From Glycomyces salinus (lineage in GTDB: Bacteria; Actinomycetota; Actinomycetes; Mycobacteriales; Micromonosporaceae): a stretch of DNA of 64,000 bases. Positions within the stretch are counted from its first letter, which is position 1. Every line of letters starts with the position of its first letter. Position numbers and translations under genes: made by a program. Below, piece after piece: positions 35,396 through 44,459 of the stretch. Where the stretch lies: NCBI RefSeq assembly GCF_016428645.1, contig NZ_JAELXW010000008.1, forward strand, positions 102,648 through 166,647, given 5' to 3'. The notes under the pieces were generated by a model. It had not been told where the DNA came from. It saw only the letters and a list, made by a program, of their open reading frames with translations, and ran no database searches.

Positions 35396-37201
35396 GTGGG
35401 TTCAGATCGGTCAACTTCGAGTTCTCAGTCCAAATCAGACGATCCCCGATTGCGTCGCAAGCCCGGACCCAATCTGTTGAGGATGCGGCGGTACCTGTAC
35501 CCGTACAGGTACCGCCTCGCATTGCTGTGGACGATGGTCCTGCTCAACATCTGCGCCGGGCTCGCCGTCCCTCCCCTGGTCGGAGCCGCCATCGACGGCC
35601 CGATCACCGATGGCGACCTGGGGGCCCTGTGGGTCTTCGCGGGCGTCATCGCCGGGGTCGGCGCCCTCGACGCGGTGCTCAACCTGATCCGCCGGTACTT
35701 CCAGACGGCCACCGCCATGGCCATCGAGGCCGACATCCGCGAGGCCGTCTACGAGCACCTGCAGCGGCTCCACACCGGCTTCCACGACCGCTGGCAGACC
35801 GGGCAGCTGCTCGCGCGGGTCACAGTCGACCTCGGCATGGTCCGCCGCTTCTTCGCCGGCGGCATGGTCTTCGCGATCTCGTCGACCGGCATGACCATCA
35901 TCATCATGGTCCAGCTGTTCTGGATCGAGTGGCGGCTGGCGCTCATCGTCGCGGTCGCGGCGGTGCCGCTGTTCCTGATCGGGCGCGGCTTCTTCCGGAA
36001 CTACCTGCCGGCCGCCCGCAAGGAGCAGGACCAGTCCGGAGAGGTCTCCAGCGCCGCCGAGGAGTCTGCCAACGGCATCCGGGCGATCAAGGCGCTCGGG
36101 CGCGGCCCGCTCATGGCCGACCGCTTCGAGAAGGAGGCCGAGAAGCTGCGGGTCCTGGGCATCCGCAAGAACCTGATCGCCGCCAAGTCCTGGTCGGCCT
36201 TCGGCGCCATCGCCTCGACGATGCTGGGCTCCACGCTCGTCATCGGCGCGATCATGGTCGCGAACGGCCAGCTCACCCCCGGGCTGCTGACCGCGTTCAT
36301 CATGCTCCAGCTGAACCTGCTGTGGCCGATCGAGGCCGCCGGGTGGGTCATGGCGCACGGCAACGAGGCCATGAGCGCCGCCGACCGCGTCTACGAGGTG
36401 CTCGACACCGAGCCGACGATCCGCGACCGCCCCGGGGCCAAGGCGGTCGACCGCTCCTCGATCCGCGGGAAGCTGGCCTTCGAAGGGGTGCGGTTCTCCT
36501 TCGACGACGATGACCGCGAGGTCCTGCGCGGAGTCGACCTGGAGGTGCGGCCGGGCGAGACGCTGGCGATCGCGGGCCGGACCGGCTCGGGCAAGACCAC
36601 GCTGGTGTCCCTGCCGTCCCGGCTCAACGACCCGACCGGCGGCCGGATCACCCTGGACGGCACCGACATCCGCGATTTGAAACTCGAGAGCCTGCGCAGC
36701 GTGGTGACCACCGCGTTCGAGGAGGCGACGCTGTTCTCCATGAGCGTGCGGGAGAACCTCGCCCTGGGCAGGCCCAACGCCGACGAGCACGACGTCGAGC
36801 AGGCCGTCCGGGTCGCGCAGGCCGAATTCGTCTACGACCTGCCGTACGGGCTCGACACCCGCATCGGCGAGCAGGGGCTCTCGCTGTCCGGCGGGCAGCG
36901 GCAGCGCCTGGCGCTGGCCCGCGCGGTCGTGGTCCGGCCGGCGGTGCTGGTCCTGGACGACCCGCTGTCGGCCCTGGACGTCCACACCGAGGAACTGGTC
37001 GAGAAGGCCCTGGAACAGGTCCTGGTCGACACCACCGCGCTGGTGGTCGTGCACCGCCCGTCGACGGTGGCGCTGGCCGACCGCGTCGCCCTCCTCCACG
37101 AGGGACGCATCGCGGCGATCGGCACGCACTCCGAACTGATGGAGGGCAGTCCCGAGTACGTGGACGTGCTCTCCGCCGAGGCCGAGGGGGTGGCGGCGTG
37201 A
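35396..37201 (+). CDS. ABC exporter half-transporter with degenerate catalytic site
   Basis: This ~601-residue protein has an exporter-type membrane domain (six helices, residues ~35-330) and an ATPase domain. Walker A is GRTGSGKTT, signature LSLSGGQRQRLALARA and Walker B VLVLDDPLSALD. The residue after the Walker B Asp is Asp instead of the catalytic Glu, so this half provides the degenerate site of a heterodimeric exporter such as TM287/288 or BmrCD. The frame is open from TTG 35360; GTG 35396 is preferred because TACCGT (35384-35389) lies 6 nt upstream (leaderless). Its stop overlaps the partner's GTG by 4 bp. The substrate is unknown; multidrug or lipid export is possible. Confidence 0.88.
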   Translation: MGSDRSTSSSQSKSDDPRLRRKPGPNLLRMRRYLYPYRYRLALLWTMVLLNICAGLAVPPLVGAAIDGPITDGDLGALWVFAGVIAGVGALDAVLNLIRRYFQTATAMAIEADIREAVYEHLQRLHTGFHDRWQTGQLLARVTVDLGMVRRFFAGGMVFAISSTGMTIIIMVQLFWIEWRLALIVAVAAVPLFLIGRGFFRNYLPAARKEQDQSGEVSSAAEESANGIRAIKALGRGPLMADRFEKEAEKLRVLGIRKNLIAAKSWSAFGAIASTMLGSTLVIGAIMVANGQLTPGLLTAFIMLQLNLLWPIEAAGWVMAHGNEAMSAADRVYEVLDTEPTIRDRPGAKAVDRSSIRGKLAFEGVRFSFDDDDREVLRGVDLEVRPGETLAIAGRTGSGKTTLVSLPSRLNDPTGGRITLDGTDIRDLKLESLRSVVTTAFEEATLFSMSVRENLALGRPNADEHDVEQAVRVAQAEFVYDLPYGLDTRIGEQGLSLSGGQRQRLALARAVVVRPAVLVLDDPLSALDVHTEELVEKALEQVLVDTTALVVVHRPSTVALADRVALLHEGRIAAIGTHSELMEGSPEYVDVLSAEAEGVAA

Positions 37202-39054
37202 CCGCACCTGCGCACGACGACAAGCACGTGTCCTGGCGCGGACGCAGCGAACAGGCCGACGCCGAGCGCACCAGCGCCGAGCTCGACGACGCCGAGGCCA
37301 TCAAGGAGCTGCGGTCCCGCTCGCGGCGGCTGCTGGGATCGATGATGCGGCCCCACAAGAGGTCGATCGCGGCCCTGGTGCTGATCCTGCTGGGTCAGAA
37401 CGTGGCGACCATGACCGCGCCGATCCTGGTCATGTACGGCATCGACCACGGCATCCCGGCCATCACCGACCGCGACGACTACTCGGTCATGATCGCGGTC
37501 GCGGTCGCCTTCGCGGCGGCGGCGGCACTGGAGTACGTGTGCATGCGGCTCTACATCGTGCAGTCCGCGAAAGTGGGCAACGCGATGCTGTACGCCCTGC
37601 GCAACCGCGTGTTCTGGAAGTTCCAGCGTTTGTCGGTGGCCTTCCACGAGCGGTTCACCTCCGGCCGGGTCACGGCCAGGCAGAGCTCCGACATGGAATC
37701 GATCCGGGAGCTGACCGAGAACGGCGTGGACGACCTGGTGCTCGCGGCGATGAACGTCGTGACCATCGCCGTGGTCATGCTGGTGATCGAGCCGCTGCTG
37801 GCGGTGGTCTCCCTGCTGACGTTCCCGCTGATGCTGCTGCTGGGCAAGTGGTTCAGCCGGGTCTCGGCGATCGCCTACCGCAAGGCCCGCGAGACGGTGG
37901 CGCTCCTGATCGTCTACTTCGTGGAGTCGATGGGCGGCGTCCGCGCCGTCCAGGCCTACCGCAGGGAGGACCGCGACCGGGAGATCTTCGGGCGGCTCAA
38001 CTACGACAACCGGTTCGCGCAGGCCAAGGGCCACCAGCAGAACGCGATCATGGCCGGGGGCATGCGCGGCATCGGCCACCTGGCGACGGTGGTGGTGCTG
38101 CTGTTCGGCGGCTGGCAGATCATGCTCGGCAACACCGAGATCGGCGTGCTGGCCGCGTTCCTGCTCTACATGAAGCGGTTCTTCGACCCGCTGAACGAGC
38201 TGGTGCAGTTCTACAACGTGCTCCAGTCGGCCACGGCCGCCCTGGAGAAGCTCTCGGGCGTCATGGACGAGAAGATCGAGGTCGCCGAGCCCGAGAACCC
38301 GAAGCGGATCGAGAGCCCGCGCGGTGAGCTGCGGTTCGAGAACGTCCGGTTCCACTACCGGGAGGACCAGGTGGTCCTGCCGGGCCTGGACCTGCACGTG
38401 CCCGGCGGCCAGACGGTGGCACTGGTCGGCGCGACCGGCGCGGGCAAGACCACGATCGCCAAGCTGGTCAGCCGGTTCTACGACCCGCGCGGCGGCACGG
38501 TGCGGCTCGACGGGGTGGACCTGCGCGATCTGTCCGAGTCCGACCTGCGGGAGGGCGTGGTCATGATCACCCAGGAGAACTTCCTGTTCAACGGGACGAT
38601 CGCCGAGAACATCGAGCTGGGGCGGCCGGGCGCGACCCGGGACCAGATCGTGGAGGCGGCCCGGGTGGTCGGCGCCGACGAGTTCATCGAGGAGCTGCCC
38701 GACGGCTACGACACGCACGTGCGCAAGCGCGGCGGGCGGCTCTCGGCCGGGCAGCGGCAGCTCGTGGTGTTCGCCAGGGCGTTCCTGGCGGACCCGCGCG
38801 TGCTGATCCTCGACGAGGCGACCAGTTCCCTGGACATCCCCTCGGAGCGGCTGGTGCAGCGCGCGCTACGCACGATCCTGGCCGACCGGACGGCGATCAT
38901 CATCGCCCACCGGCTGTCCACGGTGGAGATCGCCGATCGGGTGCTGGTCCTGGAGTCGGGCCGCATCATCGAGGACGGTCCGCCGGAGTCGCTGATCGAC
39001 TCCGGCGGCCAGTACGCCGAGCTCCACCGCCAATGGGAGGACAGTCTCGTGTGA
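37198..39054 (+). CDS. ABC exporter half-transporter, catalytic partner
   Basis: This 618-residue protein has a six-helix exporter domain and an ATPase domain: Walker A GATGAGKTT, signature RLSAGQRQLVVFARA (LSAGQ rather than LSGGQ), and Walker B VLILDEATSSLD with catalytic Glu and switch His in IIIAHRLSTVE. It has a complete hydrolytic set, complementing the degenerate partner. GTG 37198 overlaps the upstream stop as GTGA, implying coupled translation and a 1:1 heterodimer. A strong terminator follows. Confidence 0.92.
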   Translation: MTAPAHDDKHVSWRGRSEQADAERTSAELDDAEAIKELRSRSRRLLGSMMRPHKRSIAALVLILLGQNVATMTAPILVMYGIDHGIPAITDRDDYSVMIAVAVAFAAAAALEYVCMRLYIVQSAKVGNAMLYALRNRVFWKFQRLSVAFHERFTSGRVTARQSSDMESIRELTENGVDDLVLAAMNVVTIAVVMLVIEPLLAVVSLLTFPLMLLLGKWFSRVSAIAYRKARETVALLIVYFVESMGGVRAVQAYRREDRDREIFGRLNYDNRFAQAKGHQQNAIMAGGMRGIGHLATVVVLLFGGWQIMLGNTEIGVLAAFLLYMKRFFDPLNELVQFYNVLQSATAALEKLSGVMDEKIEVAEPENPKRIESPRGELRFENVRFHYREDQVVLPGLDLHVPGGQTVALVGATGAGKTTIAKLVSRFYDPRGGTVRLDGVDLRDLSESDLREGVVMITQENFLFNGTIAENIELGRPGATRDQIVEAARVVGADEFIEELPDGYDTHVRKRGGRLSAGQRQLVVFARAFLADPRVLILDEATSSLDIPSERLVQRALRTILADRTAIIIAHRLSTVEIADRVLVLESGRIIEDGPPESLIDSGGQYAELHRQWEDSLV

Positions 39055-39059
39055 GACCG

Positions 39060-39088
39060 GGGCGGACGGCGCCGGACGCCGTCCGCCC
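39060..39088 (+). terminator. Terminator after ABC exporter operon
   Basis: A perfect 12-bp stem GGGCGGACGGCG / CGCCGTCCGCCC with a 5-nt loop is followed by TT. Confidence 0.8.
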
Positions 39089-39158
39089 TTTCCGGTAGGC
39101 TGGACGCCACCCGAACGCGCGCCGCGCGGAACCCACCCGGCTTGGAATCCTCTCGAAA

Positions 39159-39638
39159 ATGCCCGAACCAGACCCCGAGCGCATGCGCGTCTCCAACGCG
39201 GAGCGCGAAGCGGTCGCCGCCCGACTCCAGGAGGCCCTGGAAGCCGGGCGCCTGGATCTGTCCGAATTCGACCAGCGAAGCCGGGACCTCTACGACGCCC
39301 AGACCTACGCCGAGGTCAACCGGCTGCTGGAGGACCTCCCGTCCGCGCCCCTGGCGGTCCCGCCATCCACGGGTGCGGCCGAGGAACCGACGTCCGACGA
39401 GGACCGGCCGATGGAGAACGGCATGGGTATCGCGGCACTGGTGACGGGAATCCTGGCGATGGGGAACGTCATGCCGTTCGCGCTCCTGGCGATCGCCTTC
39501 GGCGCCGTGGGCTTGTACAAGGTCAGGCAGGACAGGGCCGACAATCCGGCCATAGCGCTCGTCGGCCTGCTCTTCGGATTGGTTAGCATTCCGCTGGGGA
39601 TCTTGTTCATGGTGCTCGGCGTGTTCTACTGGTGGTGA
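39159..39638 (+). CDS. DUF1707 and DUF4190-like membrane protein
   Basis: In this 159-residue protein, residues ~8-60 match the actinobacterial DUF1707 (SHOCT-like) domain: RMRVSNAEREAVAARLQEAL, GRLDLSEFDQRSRDLYDAQT. After an acidic linker come two hydrophobic segments (GIAALVTGILAMGNVMPFALLAIAFGAVGLY and IALVGLLFGLVSIPLGILFMVLGVFYW), typical of DUF4190. Function is unknown. A TAGGCT -10-like box at 39096-39101 would give a ~50-nt leader. It converges on the toxin gene. Confidence 0.82.
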   Translation: MPEPDPERMRVSNAEREAVAARLQEALEAGRLDLSEFDQRSRDLYDAQTYAEVNRLLEDLPSAPLAVPPSTGAAEEPTSDEDRPMENGMGIAALVTGILAMGNVMPFALLAIAFGAVGLYKVRQDRADNPAIALVGLLFGLVSIPLGILFMVLGVFYWW

Positions 39639-39659
39639 CCGCTCAGCGGCATCCGGCCG

Positions 39660-40097
39660 CTACAGGATTGCGAATCCGCGAGCGGCCGCCACTTCGGCCT
39701 GCTCCTTGTCGCGGGATGCGAACGCATACTGCTCTCCGGCGGCGAGCTCTGGGACCACCAGCGACGCGGTCGCGAGGTGCCAGGCATCCATCGCCCTGAT
39801 GCCGTAAGCAATCACGATTTCGAAGGCATCACGTTCCACCTCGGCCTGCGGAGCCGTCAGAACGGTGATCGCTCCGTTAGCGGCGGTATCGGCCTCCCAG
39901 GAGGAGAGCAACATCGCCTGGTCGCCGCGATTCGCGCGCGCCGCCCGCACCAGTGCTCCGCTGACCTCGATCCGCGTCCACGACCCGGTGACGACCTGGA
40001 TGTCGGGATCGCGCAGAAGCCTCTGAGCGCGGTCGTGCTGCTGCTCATCGGGCAGGTACGCCCGAGCGAGGACCGACGAGTCGGCATAGACGATCAC
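39660..40097 (-). CDS. PIN-domain ribonuclease toxin (VapC family)
   Basis: This 145-residue endoribonuclease toxin probably cleaves tRNA or rRNA when released from its antitoxin. The PIN acidic residues are present: D6 (MIVYADSSVLARAYL), E44 (RIEVSG), D104 (RAMDAWHLATA) and D130 (FASRDKEQ). The nuclease site is therefore complete. Its ATG overlaps the antitoxin stop by 4 bp (ATGA), the classic antitoxin-toxin arrangement. The RNA target is unknown. Confidence 0.9.
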   Translation of the reverse strand: MIVYADSSVLARAYLPDEQQHDRAQRLLRDPDIQVVTGSWTRIEVSGALVRAARANRGDQAMLLSSWEADTAANGAITVLTAPQAEVERDAFEIVIAYGIRAMDAWHLATASLVVPELAAGEQYAFASRDKEQAEVAAARGFAIL

Positions 40098-40402
40098 AGG
40101 CGGTCCCGATCCTCATCGATGATCGCATCGAGGATCCGTCCGGCTCCGCGCATGGATTCGGCGGCTCGGGCCCGCAGCTCCTCGGGATCCTCGGTCACGT
40201 CGACCGGACGCAGCGGTTCGGCGAGTACACCGAGGGCCGCCGCCCGCGCTCGGACCTTCTCCTGTTCGGAGCGATGTTCATCCGAGCCGACCACGTTGAG
40301 TATCTCATTGGCGATCGCGTTGACCGACCGGTGTTCGCGCTTCGCGCGCTCGGCGAGTCGGGCGTGCAGATCGTCGTCGACGCGCAGGAGTAGCTGCTTC
40401 AT
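40094..40402 (-). CDS. Ribbon-helix-helix antitoxin (VapB-like)
   Basis: This ~102-residue protein has an N-terminal Arc/RHH DNA-binding segment (KQLLLRVDDDLHARLAERAKREHRSVNAIANEIL) and a long acidic C-terminus (PEELRARAAESMRGAGRILDAIIDEDRDRL) that would wrap the toxin. ATG 40402 is preferred: TATCAT on the minus strand (40415-40410) lies 7 nt upstream. ATG 40411 or a TTG at 40429 are alternatives, but they fall inside the operator palindrome. It is expected to repress its own operon through that palindrome. Confidence 0.85.
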   Translation of the reverse strand: MKQLLLRVDDDLHARLAERAKREHRSVNAIANEILNVVGSDEHRSEQEKVRARAAALGVLAEPLRPVDVTEDPEELRARAAESMRGAGRILDAIIDEDRDRL

Positions 40403-40411
40403 ACGCAACAT

Positions 40412-40437
40412 GATATCACTTTCACTCAAGTGATATC
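40412..40437 (-). promoter_or_regulatory. Operator palindrome of toxin-antitoxin operon
   Basis: A perfect 10-bp inverted repeat GATATCACTT (40412-40421) / AAGTGATATC (40428-40437) with a 6-bp spacer overlaps the -10 region of the antitoxin gene. It is the likely binding site of the RHH antitoxin. Confidence 0.75.
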
Positions 40438-40464
40438 TTCACATTCGGTCGACGACTTCGGCGT

Positions 40465-41268
40465 TCATCGGCGGCCGGTCAGGAGGTAGTAGTCGATCCA
40501 GCCGTTCTCGTAGCACTTCAGCCAGTTGCGGCCCCATGAGTCGCGGTATTCGGTCTGGGAGATCCAGCGGTCGAAACCGTGCCAGACGCGCTCGCCGATC
40601 GATTGCACCCGGACTTCTCTCAGGCCGCCCTCGCGGAGGTCGGATTCGAAGTCGCCGACCAGGTGGATGACGTCGATGCGGTCCCCGACGGTCTCGATCA
40701 TCTCGGCGATGTGCGAGGCGCCTTCGAGTCCGGGGGCGAAGAAGGTGGCGGCGGCGAAGCGGCCGCCGGGACGCAGGACGCGGTGGACCTCGGCCACGAC
40801 TTGGACGAGGTCGTCGACGTGCTGGAGCATCTCGACCGAGTACACCGCGTCGAAGGAGGCGTCCGGGGCGGGGATCTCGGTGACCGCGCCCTTCCGGAAG
40901 GACAGGCGGCCTCCGAGCTCGGTGAGGGCGGTTCGGTTGACCTCCGCGGCGCGTTCGAGCTGGTCGTCGGAGCGGTCGAGGCCGGTGACGGCGGCCCCGG
41001 TCTCGGCGGCGGTGAGCGCGGCCCCGACGCCGAGGCCGCAGCCGAGTTCGAGCAGCTCCTCCCCCGGTGCCGGTTCGAGGCGGGCGACCACCTGCCGGTA
41101 CAGCTCGGCCTGGCTCTCGGTGCGCTCCTCGACGGTGATCGGACGGTCGGGCAGCTCACCCCAGTAGCCGTAGTTGATGAACGATCCGGAGAAGAGCGTC
41201 AGCGAGCTCAGATCGTGCTCGCCGTACATCAGGTCGCGCCGCTGTTGGGCGCTCGGCCGCTGTTCCAT
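40465..41268 (-). CDS. Class I SAM-dependent methyltransferase
   Basis: This 267-residue enzyme has SAM-binding motif I LELGCGLGVGAAL, post-I Asp in VTGLDRSDDQ, motif II SFDAVYSVEMLQHVDD and motif III VLRPGGRF. The N-terminal FSGSFINYGYWGELP resembles small-molecule methyltransferases of the RebM/MitM or tocopherol-methyltransferase type. The substrate is unknown and no biosynthetic cluster is evident. It lies downstream of miaB but behind miaB's terminator, so it is probably transcribed separately. Confidence 0.82.
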   Translation of the reverse strand: MEQRPSAQQRRDLMYGEHDLSSLTLFSGSFINYGYWGELPDRPITVEERTESQAELYRQVVARLEPAPGEELLELGCGLGVGAALTAAETGAAVTGLDRSDDQLERAAEVNRTALTELGGRLSFRKGAVTEIPAPDASFDAVYSVEMLQHVDDLVQVVAEVHRVLRPGGRFAAATFFAPGLEGASHIAEMIETVGDRIDVIHLVGDFESDLREGGLREVRVQSIGERVWHGFDRWISQTEYRDSWGRNWLKCYENGWIDYYLLTGRR

Positions 41269-41288
41269 ACCACCCGATTCTGGCAGAT

Positions 41289-41316
41289 CGCGCCGGGCCG
41301 GTCACCGCCCGGCGCG
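41289..41316 (-). terminator. miaB terminator
   Basis: A perfect 10-bp stem CGCGCCGGGC / GCCCGGCGCG with an 8-nt loop lies between the miaB stop and the methyltransferase start. Confidence 0.65.
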
Positions 41317-41375
41317 CCGAACGCGCCTCAGGCGGCTGGCGGAGTCGGGAACCGTCGGCGGGGCCCGGTGCCGCG

Positions 41376-42884
41376 TCAGCAGGCGCAGCCGGGGGTCTCT
41401 TCTGGCTGGGGCGGTTTGCGGCCGATGGTGGGCATGCCGAGGCTGACTCCGGGGAGTTTCGGGGCCCGGCCGGCCCCCCAGGCGTCTCCGGCCCTGGTGC
41501 GGCGGTGGGTCAGGATCTCGGCGTCGGCCACCAGGTGGTGGGGGGCGCCGTAGGTGACGGTGGTGGTGATGACGTCGCCGGGGCGGACGCCTTCGGCGTT
41601 GCCGTGGGCGGCCTCGCCGTCCGGGGTGACCGAGAAGTGGACCAGGCGGCCGTCCCGGGCCCGGCCCGACATGCGGCCGGTGGCCTCGTCCTTGCGGCCG
41701 TCGCCGACGGTGACCAGCAGTTCGACCTCGGTGCCCTCGAGTTTGCGGTTCTCCTCCCAGGAGATGCGCTCCTGGAGTTCGACCAGGCGCTCGTAGCGCT
41801 CCTGCACGACCTCCTTGGGCACCTGGTGCTCCATGGTCGCGGCGGGCGTGCCGGGGCGGATGGAGTACTGGAAGGTGAAGGCGCTGGAGAAGCGGGCGGC
41901 CTCGACCACGTCGAGGGTGCCCTGGAAGTCCTCCTCGGTCTCGCCGGGGAAGCCGACGATGATGTCGGTGGTGATCGCCGCGTCCGGCATGGCCTCGCGG
42001 ACCTTGTCGATGATCGACAGGAACTTCGCCGACCGGTAGGAGCGGCGCATCTCCTTGAGGACCCGATCGGAACCGGACTGGAGCGGCATGTGGAGCTGGT
42101 GGCACACGTTCGGGGTCTCGGCCATCGCCGCGATCACGTCGTCGGTGAAGTTGCGCGGGTGGGGGCTGGTGAAGCGGACCCGGTCGAGGCCGTCGATCTC
42201 GCCGCAGGCGCGTAGGAGCTTGCCGAAGGCGTACTTGTCGCCGAACTCGACGCCGTAGGTGTTGACGTTCTGGCCCAGCAGGGTGACCTCGGAGACGCCC
42301 TCGTCGACGAGCGCGCGGATCTCGGCCAGGATCTCGCCGGGGCGGCGGTCCTTCTCCTTGCCGCGCAGGGAGGGGACGATGCAGAAGGTGCAGGTGTTGT
42401 TGCAGCCCACGGAGATGGAGACCCAGCCGGAGTAGGTGGACTCGCGCTTGGTGGGGAGGGTGGAGGGGAAGACCTCGAGGGCCTCGAGGATCTCGACCTC
42501 GGCGGCCTCGTTGTGGCGGGCGCGTTCGAGCAGCGCCGGGAGGGACCCGATGTTGTGGGTGCCGAAGACCGCGTCGACCCAGGGGGCGCGCCCGACGATC
42601 GTCTCGCGGTCCTTCTGGGCCAGGCAGCCGCCGACGGCGATCTGCATGTCGGGGTTGCGCTGCTTGGCCGGGCGGAGGTGCCCGAGGTTGCCGTAGAGCT
42701 TGTTGTCGGCGTTCTCGCGGACCGCGCAGGTGTTGAACACGACCAGATCGGCCTCGTCGCCGCCCGAGGCCGGAACGTACCCGGCGTCCTCGAGCAGGCC
42801 CCCGATCCGCTCGGAGTCATGGACGTTCATCTGGCAGCCGAAAGTCTGGACCCGGTAGGTCCTCGCCGTGTCAACGTCAACCAC
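41376..42884 (-). CDS. miaB: tRNA-2-methylthio-N6-dimethylallyladenosine synthase MiaB
   Basis: MiaB is a radical-SAM methylthiotransferase that converts i6A37 to ms2i6A37, following MiaA. The 502-residue protein has three N-terminal cluster Cys ([38 protein letters not shown]), the radical-SAM CxxxCxxC in [21 protein letters not shown], and a C-terminal TRAM domain. GTG 42884 gives [10 protein letters not shown] and is preferred over the long frame to 43022. TATCCT (minus, 42896-42891) lies 6 nt upstream and no SD is seen, so it is probably leaderless. The tail ends in a Cys pair (GCAC). Confidence 0.93.
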   Translation of the reverse strand: MVDVDTARTYRVQTFGCQMNVHDSERIGGLLEDAGYVPASGGDEADLVVFNTCAVRENADNKLYGNLGHLRPAKQRNPDMQIAVGGCLAQKDRETIVGRAPWVDAVFGTHNIGSLPALLERARHNEAAEVEILEALEVFPSTLPTKRESTYSGWVSISVGCNNTCTFCIVPSLRGKEKDRRPGEILAEIRALVDEGVSEVTLLGQNVNTYGVEFGDKYAFGKLLRACGEIDGLDRVRFTSPHPRNFTDDVIAAMAETPNVCHQLHMPLQSGSDRVLKEMRRSYRSAKFLSIIDKVREAMPDAAITTDIIVGFPGETEEDFQGTLDVVEAARFSSAFTFQYSIRPGTPAATMEHQVPKEVVQERYERLVELQERISWEENRKLEGTEVELLVTVGDGRKDEATGRMSGRARDGRLVHFSVTPDGEAAHGNAEGVRPGDVITTTVTYGAPHHLVADAEILTHRRTRAGDAWGAGRAPKLPGVSLGMPTIGRKPPQPEETPGCAC

Positions 42885-43234
42885 CAGACCAGGATAGCCG
42901 TCCCGCCGATCGCTCCGGTCGGGCGAGTCGGTCGAGTAGCCCCGCCCACCCTGGTGCGGCAGGGGCCTCTGGGCTGTGACGAATGCCATGCGACATGATC
43001 CATGCAGATCCCAAATGGTCACTCACATATCGTATCGACGTGGATACAGCGAATACTCCGGTAGGCAGTGAATTAAACAAGTTCTCCCTGCGAATCTCCT
43101 TTTTGCAACAACGAGAGGATCGCTCTTGTGCCTGCCGAAGCGTCCCTATAAGGTGACCCCGTGCCGTCGGCGGGGACTGCCCGCCCGCGGGCGGACCCGC
43201 TGTCGCCCCACCCGTCAGTGATCCAAGGAAGAAG
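42885..43234. other. 350-bp gap between divergent miaB and the Liv operon
   Basis: No gene is supported here. The segment is AT-rich around 43023-43115. A TATAAG (43147-43152) with TTGTGC 15 bp upstream could be the Liv operon promoter. A perfect 14-bp palindrome CCGCCCGCGGGCGG lies at 43181-43194 in the presumed 5'UTR and may be a regulator site or hairpin. Confidence 0.4.
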
Positions 43235-44416
43235 ATGCGTTTCAACAAAACCTCCGGAGCGCTGCTCGCCGCAGCCGCCCTCATGACCACCGCCGCCTGC
43301 GTTTCCGAGGAATCCTCGGGTTCGGAGTCCGACGACGCCCTTGTCGGTGAAGGAACCGGCGCGGACTGCGTCATCGAAGAGACCGTCAAACTCGGCGCGG
43401 TCCTCAGCCTCACCGAAGGCGCCGCCTTCGCCGGCGAGTACCAGCGCGAGGGCCTCGAACTGGCCATCGAGGAACTCAACGCCCAGGACGGCGTCACCTA
43501 CGAGCTCATCGTCGAAGACGACCACACCAACGTCGAGGACTCCGTCTCCGCGTTCGAGAAGGTCATCGACCGAGACCAGGTCAGCGCCATCATCGGCCCC
43601 ACCCTCTCCAACCAGGCCTTCACCACCTACCCCGACTCCCAGTCCGCGGGCGTTCCGACCGTGGGCATCTCCACCACCGCCGAGGGCATCCCCGAGATCG
43701 GCGACTACATCTTCCGCGCCTCCCTCCCCGAGGAAGTCGCGCTCGCCGAGAGCATCCCGGCCGCCGCCGAGGCCCTCGACCTCGAAGAGGTCGCGATCCT
43801 CCACGACAGCGCCGACGAGTTCACCGCCTCGGCCTACAACACGATGATGGACGTCCTCACCGACGAGGACATCGAGGTCACCGTGGACGAGAGCTTCGAG
43901 ACCACCGACACCAACTTCAGCGCCCAGCTGACGGCCATCCAGGAGGGCGAGGTCGACGCGGTCATCCTCTCGGCGCTCCCGGCCGCCACCATCCCGCTGA
44001 TCACCCAGGCCCGCGAGCTCGGCATCGAGGCGCCCATCGTCGGCGGCAACGCGTTCAACTCCCCGGTCCTGGTCGGCTCCCTCGAAGACGCCGCCGAAGG
44101 GCTCATCGTCGGCGGCGCCTGGAGCGCCGCGGCCGAGACCACCGGCAACGCCGACTTCATCGCCGCCTACACCGAGAAGTACGAGCGCGCCCCCGACCAG
44201 TTCGCCGCCCAGGCCTACACCGCCGGCTACCTGATCGACCAGGCCGTCCGCGCCGACTGCGACGCCAACCGCGAGGCGATCAAGGACAACCTCGGCCAGA
44301 TCCTGGAGTTCGACTCGATCCTCGGGCCGATCTCCCTGGACGAGAACGGCGAGGTCACCCAGAACGCGTTCGTGCAGATCATCCGGGACGGCGAGTTCAC
44401 CCTCCTCGAGGGCTGA
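43235..44416 (+). CDS. Branched-chain amino-acid-type ABC substrate-binding lipoprotein
   Basis: This 393-residue periplasmic-binding-fold protein (Peripla_BP_6/LivJ family) has a signal peptide ending in lipobox TAAC. Family features include LGAVLSLTEGAAFAGEYQREGLELAIEE, DDHTNVEDSVSAFEKVI, AIIGPTLSNQAF and PTVGISTTAEGI. ATG 43235 has AAGGAAG at good spacing. It is first in a four-gene operon. Leucine-type amino acids are the default guess; related systems also carry urea, amides or aromatics. Confidence 0.9.
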   Translation: MRFNKTSGALLAAAALMTTAACVSEESSGSESDDALVGEGTGADCVIEETVKLGAVLSLTEGAAFAGEYQREGLELAIEELNAQDGVTYELIVEDDHTNVEDSVSAFEKVIDRDQVSAIIGPTLSNQAFTTYPDSQSAGVPTVGISTTAEGIPEIGDYIFRASLPEEVALAESIPAAAEALDLEEVAILHDSADEFTASAYNTMMDVLTDEDIEVTVDESFETTDTNFSAQLTAIQEGEVDAVILSALPAATIPLITQARELGIEAPIVGGNAFNSPVLVGSLEDAAEGLIVGGAWSAAAETTGNADFIAAYTEKYERAPDQFAAQAYTAGYLIDQAVRADCDANREAIKDNLGQILEFDSILGPISLDENGEVTQNAFVQIIRDGEFTLLEG

Positions 44417-44459
44417 TCCGCCGATACACGGTTCCAATCTCCGCTAGGGAACGCTGAAA

